Positions 43,512 through 52,692 of a stretch of 64,000 nucleotides of DNA are shown here, piece by piece. The first letter of the stretch is position 1. Every line of letters starts with the position of its first letter. The notes beneath the pieces were generated by a model, which saw nothing but the letters and a program-made list of their open reading frames with translations, searched no databases and was not told the DNA's origin. The stretch spans positions 456,699 through 520,698 of the forward strand of contig NZ_BAAACZ010000009.1 in NCBI RefSeq assembly GCF_039521975.1, given 5' to 3'. The position numbers and the translations under genes are program-made. This stretch comes from Alkalibacillus silvisoli (GTDB taxonomy: Bacteria > Bacillota > Bacilli > Bacillales > Alkalibacillaceae).

Positions 43512-45281
43512 TTGAAAACTATTAAATTTAAATTAACAGTGTTAATGCTTACGTTGTTGATTGTACCGCTTGTAATCATTGGAGTTGTTTCTTATAGTCA
43601 ATCATCTGTTTTAGAACGAGTGGTTATACCTAAAGAAGAATTAGAAAAAGAGAGTTCACAAGCTCTAGATGTATTTGAAGAGTATGAAGTATTACTGAAT
43701 ACATATAGTCAGGTAGAAGAATTACAGTATATAACGCATGATATTCCGGGTTCTGATACGACTTATGATAATATGCCTGCTACAAATGACCAGGATATGA
43801 CAGCTTATTATGAAAACTATTTAACAGAATATGCCCAAGGATATGATTATATATTGAATTTATATTTCGGAACGCCTGATGGTTCATTATATTTGAATGA
43901 TATACCAGAAACTGACTTATCAGATTACAATTCTACTGAACGTGATTGGTATGAGCAAGCAATTGCGAGTGAAGGTGAAGTCATATGGACCGAACCTTAT
44001 ATGGACGCTGCGACTAATCAATCGATTATTACCTTAGCAACAACTATTACTGATGACCAAGGAGAAATCATTGGTGTAGCAGCAATTGATTTCCAAATGT
44101 CAAAGCTAGCAACATTAGTTAGGCAAGAGACAGCTCAAACAATGGGAATGATCGGCTTAATTTCAGTTGTTATTGGCTTAGGCGTCGTATTTTTCTTCGT
44201 GCGTTACATGAATAAACAAATCAATACGGTTTATAGTGGATTACAAAATGTTGCGAACGGAGATTTAACAAGACGAATTGAAGTTAACAGCAAAGACGAA
44301 TTTGGTGAATTAGCAGCGCAATATAATCAAATGCTTGACCAAATGCATGGTTTAATTAAACAGGTAGTAGAATCTTCACAACAAGTTGCTGCATCATCGC
44401 AACAGCTAAATGCTAATGCTGATGAGACCAGTAGAGCAGCAGAACAAATTGCGAATTCGATTCAACAAGTATCACAAGGCAATGAAGAGCAAGTTCAACA
44501 AGTACAGGAATCAACACAGTATGTAACGGATATTTCTTTAGATATTAAAGAAATATCAACGAGGGCAAAACGAGTTAATGAATCATCAGAATCTACTTCA
44601 CAACAGGCTTCAAGTGGTGAGGAAGTCGTTAAACAAGCCGTAAATCAAATGGATGCTATTAGTCAAAACACAGAATCAACACGAGATATTATTCAAAGTT
44701 TAAATGAGCATTCTAAAGAGGTTGAGAAAATTTTAGATATAATCAATGACATATCTGAACAGACAAACTTACTAGCATTAAATGCAGCAATTGAAGCGGC
44801 TAGAGCTGGTGAGCATGGTAAAGGGTTTGCGGTAGTAGCAGATGAGGTTAGAAAGTTAGCAGAGCAATCGACTGAATCGACAGGTAAAATCTCGAATATT
44901 ATTACAGAGATTCAAAGTCAAACACACCAAGCTGTACAATCAATGGAAAATGGAGTTGTGAATGTAGAGGAAGGAAAAGAACTTGTTAATAAAGCGGGTC
45001 ATTCCTTTGAGGATATTGCACATGCTGTTACACTAGTTTCACAACGAATGCAAGAAGTATCTGAATCGATCGGGCAAATTGATGAAAGAAGTCATAAACT
45101 AGTAACTTCAATGGAGTCTGTTTCTAGTCAAACAGAACAAGCTTCTAGTTTAGCTGAGGAAGTGGCAAGTGCTACTGAAGAGCAAACGGCTAGTGTGGAG
45201 GAAGTAACTTCAGCAACTGATGCATTAACTCATATGGCTGAAGAACTTCAAGATGCTGCGAGTAAATTTAAAGTAAAATAA
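43512..45281 (+). CDS. methyl-accepting chemotaxis protein
   Basis: 589 residues from TTG 43512, with GAGGGGGA upstream; the longer frame to 43347 has no site and looks spurious. Membrane helix 1 (about 7-28), an extracellular dCache-like sensor (about 30-210, with ERDWYEQAIASEGEVIWTEPY), helix 2 (about 217-238), HAMP, then the signalling coiled coil. The CheA/CheW contact tip is EQTNLLALNAAIEAARAGEH. The ligand is not predictable. No chemotaxis operon is nearby. Confidence 0.93.
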   Translation: MKTIKFKLTVLMLTLLIVPLVIIGVVSYSQSSVLERVVIPKEELEKESSQALDVFEEYEVLLNTYSQVEELQYITHDIPGSDTTYDNMPATNDQDMTAYYENYLTEYAQGYDYILNLYFGTPDGSLYLNDIPETDLSDYNSTERDWYEQAIASEGEVIWTEPYMDAATNQSIITLATTITDDQGEIIGVAAIDFQMSKLATLVRQETAQTMGMIGLISVVIGLGVVFFFVRYMNKQINTVYSGLQNVANGDLTRRIEVNSKDEFGELAAQYNQMLDQMHGLIKQVVESSQQVAASSQQLNANADETSRAAEQIANSIQQVSQGNEEQVQQVQESTQYVTDISLDIKEISTRAKRVNESSESTSQQASSGEEVVKQAVNQMDAISQNTESTRDIIQSLNEHSKEVEKILDIINDISEQTNLLALNAAIEAARAGEHGKGFAVVADEVRKLAEQSTESTGKISNIITEIQSQTHQAVQSMENGVVNVEEGKELVNKAGHSFEDIAHAVTLVSQRMQEVSESIGQIDERSHKLVTSMESVSSQTEQASSLAEEVASATEEQTASVEEVTSATDALTHMAEELQDAASKFKVK

Positions 45282-45298
45282 TTTAAATAAAGTGTAAG

Positions 45299-45345
45299 AC
45301 ACCTCAAAAGTTTATCGTGAGATCATCCTTTTGAGGTGTTTATTT
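45299..45345 (+). terminator. intrinsic terminator after the chemoreceptor
   Basis: Arms 45299-45310 and 45328-45339 pair perfectly over 12 bp, followed by TTATTTT. Confidence 0.8.
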
Positions 45346-45368
45346 TCGATACAACATTGACAACTAAA

Positions 45369-46253
45369 TTACAAAATGTAAATCAATGAAGGAAGGACCT
45401 TAATGTTGAACGGTGTTTGACCAATAACTTCGCCATCACCATGAGCAACCATTGGATTACTGGATACAATCTTTAAACTTTTACCTTTATAAGTAACTAC
45501 TGCTGGGTGATCGATGTGTTTCCCTTTAAAGACAGATGGGAAAATCCTAAGTAATCCCCATTTAGAAACGCCTTTCACAATACAAATATCAAATAGATCA
45601 TCATTATTTTTAGCCTCTGGACAGATCTTCATACCCCCAGCGTAAAAAGGTGTATTAGCAATTGCAATTAACCAAACTTTCTCATGTTTTACATGATTTG
45701 TGTCAATGTTGAGATTAACATTTATTGGTTTATAGTAGAGCAAGACTTTAAACATATTAAGTATATAAGGAATACTGCCAATTTTAATAACACTAAATAA
45801 CCTTTTAAATTTGGAAGTACTTGTTACTTGAGCAATCTTCCCGTCAAAACCAATCCCAGCAATAGTCGCAAATATTTTATCATTAATACGGCCGACATCG
45901 ATTAATTTTTTATCATTTTTTAAAATACGCTCTAATGCTTCCTTATAATGAGACGGGATTCCCATACCGCGACAGAAATCATTACCTGAACCGGCAGGGA
46001 TGATGCCTAATGGTGTTTTTGAACCTTGTAAGCCATTGATTACCTCATGAACGGTTCCATCTCCGCCGACAATAATAATGGCTTTTACCTTTGAATTAAT
46101 TATTTGTTGAACTAATTGTGTTGCATGATTAGGACTTTGTGTAAAGCTTACCTCATAATCAACTTCTCTTTCCCAAAGGATCGATTCAACATGGTACCAT
46201 ACTTTAAGCGCTCGACCGCTTCCAGATTTTTGATTGACGATAAAATGATACAT
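45369..46253 (-). CDS. diacylglycerol kinase-family lipid kinase (DgkB/YegS-like)
   Basis: 294 residues. The catalytic domain has NQKSGSG, the nucleotide loop VGGDGTVHEVINGL and PAGSGNDFCRGMG. The C-terminal beta-sandwich closes with MVAHGDGEVIG. It phosphorylates a lipid such as diacylglycerol or, in some relatives, sphingosine or undecaprenol. It lies 100 bp after plsC on the same strand, which fits phospholipid turnover. Confidence 0.9.
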   Translation of the reverse strand: MYHFIVNQKSGSGRALKVWYHVESILWEREVDYEVSFTQSPNHATQLVQQIINSKVKAIIIVGGDGTVHEVINGLQGSKTPLGIIPAGSGNDFCRGMGIPSHYKEALERILKNDKKLIDVGRINDKIFATIAGIGFDGKIAQVTSTSKFKRLFSVIKIGSIPYILNMFKVLLYYKPINVNLNIDTNHVKHEKVWLIAIANTPFYAGGMKICPEAKNNDDLFDICIVKGVSKWGLLRIFPSVFKGKHIDHPAVVTYKGKSLKIVSSNPMVAHGDGEVIGQTPFNIKVLPSLIYIL

Positions 46254-46353
46254 TGGTCATCACCTATCTAGTTAATTAATACATCAATTATTACCACAAG
46301 ATTATATGTCTATTCAATTTAGTGGCTAGTCGGATGGGAAAATTGGGTGTGTC

Positions 46354-47004
46354 TTATAAATCATTAATCCCCTTTTGCTGGTTTTCTCCAAAAACGACTT
46401 CAGTGCGATCGTTTGCATTTGAAGGATTACTCTTTAATTCCATAACACTTTCCATGACTAAGGACGCAAACCCAGAATAATCGAGGTCTTGATAATGAAT
46501 AGGGTCAATTGCTTCACCGATATTCACCTTAACAATAGGGCGATAACGGCGTTGGTCATAGGTAATGTAAATCGGTAAAACCGGTGTTGCAGTTTTAAAA
46601 GAAAAAAATGCGACACCTTTTTTAGGTTGAACAACTTGATCGGACTTACATCGTGTTCCCTCTGGAAAAACGCCAAGTAATCCACCTTCATTTAATACTC
46701 TCAATCCTTTTCTAACAGGTCTTATGACATTTCCGCCGTGACGGTCAACAGGGATCGCATTTATATTTGTTAACAACCATCTTAACAATCTATTTTTAAA
46801 CAGTTCTTTTTTAGCTAAAAAGTGAATTTCTCCATCAATAACACACGAGAGAACTATTGGATCATAACCACTAACATGATTAGATGCGATAACGACTGGT
46901 TGGTCTAATGATAGGTTCTCTTTACCTTTAATAATGACTTTAAATTGCGAAGATATAACTAACTTGGCGAGTACTTTAAAAGATTCATATAACATTTTTA
47001 ACAC
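46354..47004 (-). CDS. plsC: 1-acyl-sn-glycerol-3-phosphate acyltransferase
   Basis: 216 residues. The acyltransferase box NHVSGYDP (HX4D) and FPEGTR are intact, and an N-terminal amphipathic/hydrophobic stretch should anchor it to the membrane. It makes phosphatidic acid from lysophosphatidic acid. Just downstream on the same strand is a diacylglycerol-kinase-like gene, whose product would also be phosphatidic acid. Confidence 0.92.
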   Translation of the reverse strand: MLKMLYESFKVLAKLVISSQFKVIIKGKENLSLDQPVVIASNHVSGYDPIVLSCVIDGEIHFLAKKELFKNRLLRWLLTNINAIPVDRHGGNVIRPVRKGLRVLNEGGLLGVFPEGTRCKSDQVVQPKKGVAFFSFKTATPVLPIYITYDQRRYRPIVKVNIGEAIDPIHYQDLDYSGFASLVMESVMELKSNPSNANDRTEVVFGENQQKGINDL

Positions 47005-47165
47005 CTCATAACTGTTTTATCTCATCAAAAATTGAGGTTGATCGTCTTTCTTATTATGAGTAAAAGTTGGAAAAAATATAAGAACATTTACATAAAACAT
47101 GGGTGAAGTTGTTAATACTATGGTCAGGTATTCCACCAATTTAAATTAAGAAAGGGTTTATTCGT

Positions 47166-47291
47166 ATGATTAAACTAATTAAAAATATCTATAATGAGTT
47201 TGAAAGAATGATCGTTGCTTTAGTGGAATTTGATTATGAAGAAGCCTTAAAGGAACAACAAAAAGAGGACGAGTCCAATGATTTAACATAA
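47166..47291 (+). CDS. small hypothetical protein, amphipathic
   Basis: 41 residues: MIKLIKNIYNEFERMIVAL followed by VEFDYEEALKEQQKEDE and SNDLT. AAAGGG lies 8 nt upstream. The N-terminal half could form an amphipathic helix and the rest is acidic. Too short to assign, but the ribosome site and codon use look genuine. It precedes the dehydrogenase-aldolase cluster by 90 bp. Confidence 0.5.
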   Translation: MIKLIKNIYNEFERMIVALVEFDYEEALKEQQKEDESNDLT

Positions 47292-47380
47292 GAAAATTGG
47301 AAAATTAACCTAATTTTGATTAGTAATAGGTCAATTCGGAAATAATAACCTTAAAGTCTATAAAAATAAGGTGATTCGTT

Positions 47381-48607
47381 GTGGGAGCATTACAATTTGA
47401 TTATAAATTACCGCGTTATGTCATGAGTAAAGTAGGAGGACGGTTTAAGTCGTCACTATATTGGAACTCTAAACTATCTTGTTTACGATTTGTAGATGAA
47501 GCGGATACAACACTACCAAATGAACAGTGGGTAAAAGTGAAAGTAAAATATAGTGGGATATGTGGTAGTGATCTCAATTTAATATTTTTAAATGATAGTC
47601 CGGCTACATCACCCTTTGCCTCATTTCCTTTTACAATCGGTCATGAAATAGTCGGTGAAATTGAAGAAGTAGGTCCTCAGGTAAATGGCGTTCAAGTTGG
47701 AGATCGAATTGTCATTGATCCGGTTTTATCTTGTGAACCAAGAGGGATTGAAGACAAGTGCACAGAATGTCTGAAAGGTAATTTCAGTTTATGTATACAT
47801 AAGACAGAAGGTGATATTTCGCCAGGGTTATTAATTGGTACTTGTAAAGACACTGGTGGTGGTTGGTCAACTCATGTTGTTGCACACCAAAGCCAAATAT
47901 TTAAGTTACCTGATGAAGTGAACGATTTAAATGGTGTCATGGTTGAGCCATTTAGTTGCGCTCTGCATAGCGTTATGAGAAATCCACCAAAAGAAGACGA
48001 TACAGTCCTTGTCATCGGTGGAGGTGTTATAGGGTTATCAGTCATTGCTGCTATTCGAGCACTCGATATTCCATGTAACGTGATAGCGTTAGTCAAGCAT
48101 AATCTTCAGAAGGAAATGGCTTATCATTATGGTGCCAATGAAGTGATTGATTTAGATCGGTCAACTTATGTAGAGGGACTATCTAAAGTTTTAAATGCTA
48201 AAGTCCTGAATCCGATATTTGGTGCAGAAGTGGTTGAAGGTGGAGCGGATATCGTGTTTGAGTGTGTGGGTCGTAAGCAAAGTGTTCATGATTCATTAAG
48301 GTTTACAAGAAGTGGTGGACAAGTTGTGTTGTTAGGTTTGGCTGGCATCATGGAACGGATTGATTGGACGACTGTATGGTTAAATGAATTAAAAGTAAAG
48401 GGGTGTTTTGCTTATAGTCTTGAACACTATCAAGGTGAGAGTCGAAGGACATTTGAAATTGCTATTGACCTTATGCAACAAGGAAAAGTAGATCTTTCAC
48501 CGTTAGTCACCCATCAGTTTCCTTTGGAGGAATACCGTTATGCTTTAGAGACCGCTACGAAAAAAGGGAATCGTTCTGCTGTAAAAGTTGTGTTTGAACC
48601 AAATTGA
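47381..48607 (+). CDS. zinc-dependent medium-chain dehydrogenase
   Basis: 408 residues, MDR family. Catalytic-zinc region YSGICGSDLN and GHEIVGEIEEVG; structural-zinc-like Cys cluster CEPRGIEDKCTECLKGNFSL; Rossmann loop VLVIGGGVIGLSVIAA; then ECVGRKQSVHDSLRFTRSGG. The Cys spacing has an insertion compared with threonine or alcohol dehydrogenases. The substrate, probably a polyol, sugar or amino alcohol, is unknown. The start is GTG 47381 with AAGGTG upstream. First gene of a three-gene co-directional cluster. Confidence 0.88.
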   Translation: MGALQFDYKLPRYVMSKVGGRFKSSLYWNSKLSCLRFVDEADTTLPNEQWVKVKVKYSGICGSDLNLIFLNDSPATSPFASFPFTIGHEIVGEIEEVGPQVNGVQVGDRIVIDPVLSCEPRGIEDKCTECLKGNFSLCIHKTEGDISPGLLIGTCKDTGGGWSTHVVAHQSQIFKLPDEVNDLNGVMVEPFSCALHSVMRNPPKEDDTVLVIGGGVIGLSVIAAIRALDIPCNVIALVKHNLQKEMAYHYGANEVIDLDRSTYVEGLSKVLNAKVLNPIFGAEVVEGGADIVFECVGRKQSVHDSLRFTRSGGQVVLLGLAGIMERIDWTTVWLNELKVKGCFAYSLEHYQGESRRTFEIAIDLMQQGKVDLSPLVTHQFPLEEYRYALETATKKGNRSAVKVVFEPN

Positions 48608-48628
48608 AACATTTAAAGGAGGATTATT

Positions 48629-49717
48629 ATGGGTAATTTTATTGTAACTGGAGCTAAGCAAAGTCAATTTCTATCATGGTTTACAGAAGGGTTAAAGGAG
48701 AAATTTATCGAGCAAGGCTATCATTATTCTCATGAACCAGTTGAAGATTTAAATGTTGTCTTCAATGTATTGGACCCCGAGAAACCCAGACCCTTTCGTA
48801 GGCATGCACAAGCAACTTTTGTTATTTCAGTGATTGAACAAAATCACAAGTCACAGAATACGTTTCAAAAGGCGTATCCGTATTTGATCAGATCATTAGC
48901 GAACCACTTACTCTATATTGTTCATCATGAAAACCAAACAGAAGTTTATTTTGTCACGCCTGAACAAGGTTTTTATAATGTAACCTATAATCAAGATGAG
49001 GCGGATTTCTTTAATAAAGTTTTTACGAGATTAGAGCCAGTCGCTTCATCACAGCTAGTTATTAATAATGAATTTAGCGAGGATTTAAAAGAGGATCTTT
49101 GGCATGGGAATGAACAGACTGAGAAATTATCACAATCAGGTAAAAGGTTAGATCAGATGAATTTACTACCTGCCCCTTTTCCAATTGAAAACTATTTGAA
49201 TAATCGTGACTTAAGACAATTGAAGAAACTATACGGTATTGGCGGGCTTAGTTACGGTAACTTAAGCTGTCGTGAAGATGAAAATCGCTTTTGGATGAGT
49301 GCAAGTGGTATTAATAAAGCAGATATGAAAGTTATTGGTCAAGATATGTTATATATTAAAGGCTTTAACCAAACTAAGAATGCTATGGAAATTAGCATTC
49401 CACCAAACATAACTCCAAAACGTGCGTCAGTTGATGCGATCGAGCATTGGATGATCTATAAAGAACACCCTGAAGTCGGTGCTATTGTTCACATTCACGC
49501 TTGGGCAGATGGTGTTAAAGCAACTGAAATTAATTACCCATGTGGTACTATTCAGTTGGCCGAAAGAGTAGCGGAGCTCATTAGAAACGAAGATGACCCA
49601 TCAAGAGCGATTATTGGGTTGAAAAATCATGGACTGACGATTACAGGACGTAGTTTGGATGATATTTTTAAACGAATAGAAGGGCGGATCCAACATCAAG
49701 TGCCGATGTCTAGTTAA
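48629..49717 (+). CDS. class II aldolase/adducin-like protein with extra N-terminal domain
   Basis: 362 residues. The C-terminal part (about 185-362) is a class II aldolase/adducin domain with GNLSCRE, SASGINKADM, zinc-type HIHAW and LKNHGLTITGR. The N-terminal 180 residues (beginning with a Lys/Gln/Phe-rich ATP-grasp-like or unknown fold) are not part of typical L-fuculose-phosphate aldolases. It may cleave a phosphorylated ketose or hydroxy acid, or act non-enzymatically. AAAGGAGG precedes ATG 48629, 21 bp after the dehydrogenase. Confidence 0.82.
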   Translation: MGNFIVTGAKQSQFLSWFTEGLKEKFIEQGYHYSHEPVEDLNVVFNVLDPEKPRPFRRHAQATFVISVIEQNHKSQNTFQKAYPYLIRSLANHLLYIVHHENQTEVYFVTPEQGFYNVTYNQDEADFFNKVFTRLEPVASSQLVINNEFSEDLKEDLWHGNEQTEKLSQSGKRLDQMNLLPAPFPIENYLNNRDLRQLKKLYGIGGLSYGNLSCREDENRFWMSASGINKADMKVIGQDMLYIKGFNQTKNAMEISIPPNITPKRASVDAIEHWMIYKEHPEVGAIVHIHAWADGVKATEINYPCGTIQLAERVAELIRNEDDPSRAIIGLKNHGLTITGRSLDDIFKRIEGRIQHQVPMSS

Positions 49718-49726
49718 CAGGAATAT

Positions 49727-49758
49727 GTGTAACCTCTCTTATGGGGTTACACTTTTTT
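49727..49758 (+). terminator. intrinsic terminator after the aldolase-like gene
   Basis: GTGTAACC 49727-49734 pairs with GGTTACAC 49745-49752, followed by TTTTTT. Genes 1-2 of the cluster therefore end here unless read through. Confidence 0.8.
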
Positions 49759-49827
49759 ATGAACAGGAATATATCCAATCAACTTAGAGAACCTTATAAA
49801 AAACAGTCTTAAATAAGGATGAACATC

Positions 49828-51288
49828 ATGATCAGTCAAAATAAGAAAAAGCCTATTATCTTAATCAATATCGACAGTTTAGTTTCAGATCCGCTTCAAA
49901 TTGCCATTCAAACAGGCAGGGCACCAGCTTTACATTTCTTAATGGAAAATGGTTACTTTACTCCAGATATGGTGAGTTCTTATCCCACTATGTCTGTTAC
50001 GATCGACAGTACATTGTTAACAGGTACGTACCCTGATCAGCACGGGATTCCAGGTCTTAATTGGTTTGATTTTAAGCATCGAAAAATGATTAATTATGGA
50101 ACAGGAGTAAGAGAAGTATTTCGAATGGGGTTTAGTCAAGCTGCTCACAACATGGTGTATCAATTGAATAACGTGGATTTGAATCAAAGCGTGTCTACGA
50201 TTTATGAGGAATTAGATCATCAAGGCTTATCAGGTGCGAGTATAAATTCATTTGTATACCGTGGACCTAAAAAGCATGACCTGAATATTCCTTATCTTTT
50301 GCGTCGGACTGCTAATTTAAGTGATCATTTGACTACAAATGCTCCTGAATTATTTTCTTTAGGGTCCTTGTCTAGTTTTAGAAAATTTAGCTTCAACCCA
50401 CAAATACTCTCAGGAAATCGGAAGTTTACCAGTAGAGAATTAAGGTATTTAATTAAACGTAATCTGTTACCAGCTTTTACTTTAGGTGTTATTCAAGAAA
50501 CAGATTTAAGAGTTCATTTTAAAGGACCTTATGATTTGCGTGGAATTGCTAAGGTCGACAAAGAAATTCAAAAAGTATTAAATGTTTATAAAAGCTGGGA
50601 AGATGCAATCAATCAAAATATTTGGATCATTATTGGTGATAATGGTCACTCCCGAACAGGTTGGAGTTATAACCAAATCATCATTGATTTAAGAAAAATA
50701 CTTTCAGGGTTTAAAATTAACAAAATAAACACACCTGTTGAAAATGATGATCAAATCGTCTTATCTGTCAACCAAAGAATGGCATATATATACATTCTTG
50801 ATGAACGTATTCCATTAAGAGATATAGCAGGAAGCTTGGTAAAAGATCCTCGTATAGATGTGATTGCCTGGCAAGAGGATGAGAAGAATATTATTCAATC
50901 TGGGACAAAATCAGGTGAGTTGATTTATCAACCTGGTGGAGATTTAACCGATTTATACGGGCAATCCTGGACAATAAGAGGAGACTTATCGTTACTGAAT
51001 ATTAAAAAGAATGAACATAATCAATTAGAGTACGATGATTTCCCAGATGCACTGGCTAGGATCCACGGAGCATTACATTCTCATGAAGGACGATATATCG
51101 TGGTAAATGCTAAACCAGGATCAGAGTTTAAGGCACAATCGACACCATTTCATATTGCGGGTGCTTGTCATGGTTCATTACACAAACAAGAATCACTTAT
51201 TCCTTTTCTGATTACAGGTGTAGATGAAGAGGTCAAGTTACCTAGGTTAGTGGAACTTAAGGATTTAATTCTACGTCTTGCAAAATAA
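49828..51288 (+). CDS. alkaline phosphatase-superfamily phosphodiesterase/phosphatase
   Basis: 486 residues. Type I phosphodiesterase/nucleotide pyrophosphatase fold: metal site ILINIDSLVSDPLQ, nucleophile Thr in SSYPTMSVTIDSTLLTGTYP, HGIPGLNWFD, and the late IIGDNGHSRTGWSY and HIAGACHGS with metal His. No signal peptide is seen, so it is probably cytosolic, hydrolysing a phosphodiester or phosphonate. ATG 49828 is 8 nt after AAGGA; ATG 49819 abuts it. Third gene of the dehydrogenase-aldolase cluster. Confidence 0.83.
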   Translation: MISQNKKKPIILINIDSLVSDPLQIAIQTGRAPALHFLMENGYFTPDMVSSYPTMSVTIDSTLLTGTYPDQHGIPGLNWFDFKHRKMINYGTGVREVFRMGFSQAAHNMVYQLNNVDLNQSVSTIYEELDHQGLSGASINSFVYRGPKKHDLNIPYLLRRTANLSDHLTTNAPELFSLGSLSSFRKFSFNPQILSGNRKFTSRELRYLIKRNLLPAFTLGVIQETDLRVHFKGPYDLRGIAKVDKEIQKVLNVYKSWEDAINQNIWIIIGDNGHSRTGWSYNQIIIDLRKILSGFKINKINTPVENDDQIVLSVNQRMAYIYILDERIPLRDIAGSLVKDPRIDVIAWQEDEKNIIQSGTKSGELIYQPGGDLTDLYGQSWTIRGDLSLLNIKKNEHNQLEYDDFPDALARIHGALHSHEGRYIVVNAKPGSEFKAQSTPFHIAGACHGSLHKQESLIPFLITGVDEEVKLPRLVELKDLILRLAK

Positions 51289-51330
51289 AATTGAAGGAAA
51301 ATAGTTTTTTAACAGGTTATCTAAAGTATT

Positions 51331-51365
51331 ACACGTGAATTTTTCATTGAACTCACGTGTTTTTT
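51331..51365 (+). terminator. intrinsic terminator after the phosphodiesterase gene
   Basis: ACACGTGA 51331-51338 pairs with TCACGTGT 51353-51360, then TTTTT. Confidence 0.8.
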
Positions 51366-51555
51366 ATTGATGATGTTCTATATGGGGAGAGCTAATACTA
51401 ATCTCTTTAAAGCTCCATGTAAAAAGGTGTATGAGCAATAGCTTATGAAGGCGATCATTAAGATCTAGTAATAACTCATGAAAAAATAACATTATGTTCG
51501 CTTCTTATTTTTATTAATGGTTGATATAATAAATGTCAAAATGGAGGTGTTAATT

Positions 51556-51972
51556 ATGGACAAGCAAGTTGAGCAACAAATTCTCTCTTCGCTTATGCAA
51601 ATACAAGGAACGTTGGATGAGCATAGTAACATTCTCAACGAACATAGCAAAATTCTCAATGAACATAGTGAAATTCTTAAAGAGCATAGTAAACTTCTCA
51701 AGGAGCATAGTAACATTCTTGAAAGCCATGACGCCAAGCTACAAAGCCATAGCGATATGTTAAAAGAGCATGGCAGAATGCTGTCATCATTAAGAACAGG
51801 TCAAGAAGAGTTAAAGGCAGAAATTGATGGCATGAAACTTGAAAATGCAAAAGAGTTTGGAGAAATCAAATCAAGAATTTCGATTGTTGAAGCGCAAAAC
51901 GATGCTTTAAAAGACGAAACTTGGCAAAATAAAATAGAAATTTATCGCTTTAAAAAACTATTCGGTTTTTAA
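51556..51972 (+). CDS. heptad-repeat coiled-coil protein
   Basis: 138 residues from ATG 51556 with GGAGGTG 8 nt upstream. Residues about 20-80 are eight near-identical heptads of the form EHS-x-I/L-L-N/K, encoded by 21-bp DNA repeats. Ile/Leu at a/d positions predicts a parallel coiled coil with His-Ser at fixed positions. The C-terminal part is a charged helix ending RFKKLFGF. No signal or membrane segment. Function is not known; it may be a trimeric or tetrameric stalk or a regulator. Confidence 0.75.
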   Translation: MDKQVEQQILSSLMQIQGTLDEHSNILNEHSKILNEHSEILKEHSKLLKEHSNILESHDAKLQSHSDMLKEHGRMLSSLRTGQEELKAEIDGMKLENAKEFGEIKSRISIVEAQNDALKDETWQNKIEIYRFKKLFGF

Positions 51973-52692
51973 CATCCCAAGCATAGAAGAAAAGGTGTAA
52001 AGCCTTCCTTCCAATCTTTCTGCTCATTCATTAATCACCCCAAGAGCTACTCGCAATCACCCTATTCTATTCCTTTGGAGTTTACTTTCCGTTTTCACTC
52101 AAACCCAAATTGCTGGTAGTTATAATTAGCTCATTTCATCCATAGAAGAAAAGTAGCGATCAACTCCTATATGCATGCCTGAGAACACACACCGGCACTC
52201 TTGCTTACTGCATTGATTAAACTCGTATAAATATTTCTAATACCCCCATACAATTACTGAAAATGGCTTGTCTAAGGCATATTTCAGTTCGACTACTCCA
52301 TAAGAAGCGCCACAAAAAAATGGATTAATGTTACATAAAACCTAAAATTGATATCAATAGACATAATCTCAAGCATTTACTAGTAAAAAATTATCAAGAG
52401 AGGACATCTTTCTTATGCACAAACCAGAATGATTAGTATTAACAGCAGATTTTGCGGGAGTGATCCTATAATGTTGTAATATACTTAATGATAATTGTCG
52501 GAAGGGACCTATTATGTTTACACTTAAAAATGCGTCCGGAATAAAATCCAAACGCGTTTTTAAGTGTGAAATAGTTAGCGATTTACCCCCGTACTTCTAA
52601 ACAGAGTCTATAAGCTGTTTTTCCTCTCTTTTTTAAATCCCATATAATTTAATTGTGCACTTACTACATAAATTGTTACGAATTTCACCGCT
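51973..52692. other. 720-bp stretch without a convincing gene
   Basis: I see no frame with a ribosome site and protein-like composition. A few short fragments (around 52396-52500) could be relics, for example a start-like AAGGGACC-ATTATG near 52505, but they stop quickly. The only clear structure is the 24-bp hairpin at 52517-52570. Confidence 0.6.
52517..52570. repeat. 24-bp hairpin downstream of the superoxide dismutase gene
   Basis: Arms 52517-52540 and 52547-52570 pair over 24 positions (four wobble or mismatch positions) with a 6-nt loop. No T-run follows either arm. It lies about 120 bp after the sod stop on the minus strand and might protect or end that mRNA. Confidence 0.5.

Noticed and set aside
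51600..51800. 21-bp repeat block as a CRISPR array
   Set aside because: The repeats are contiguous without spacers and encode in-frame heptads of a protein with a good ribosome site.
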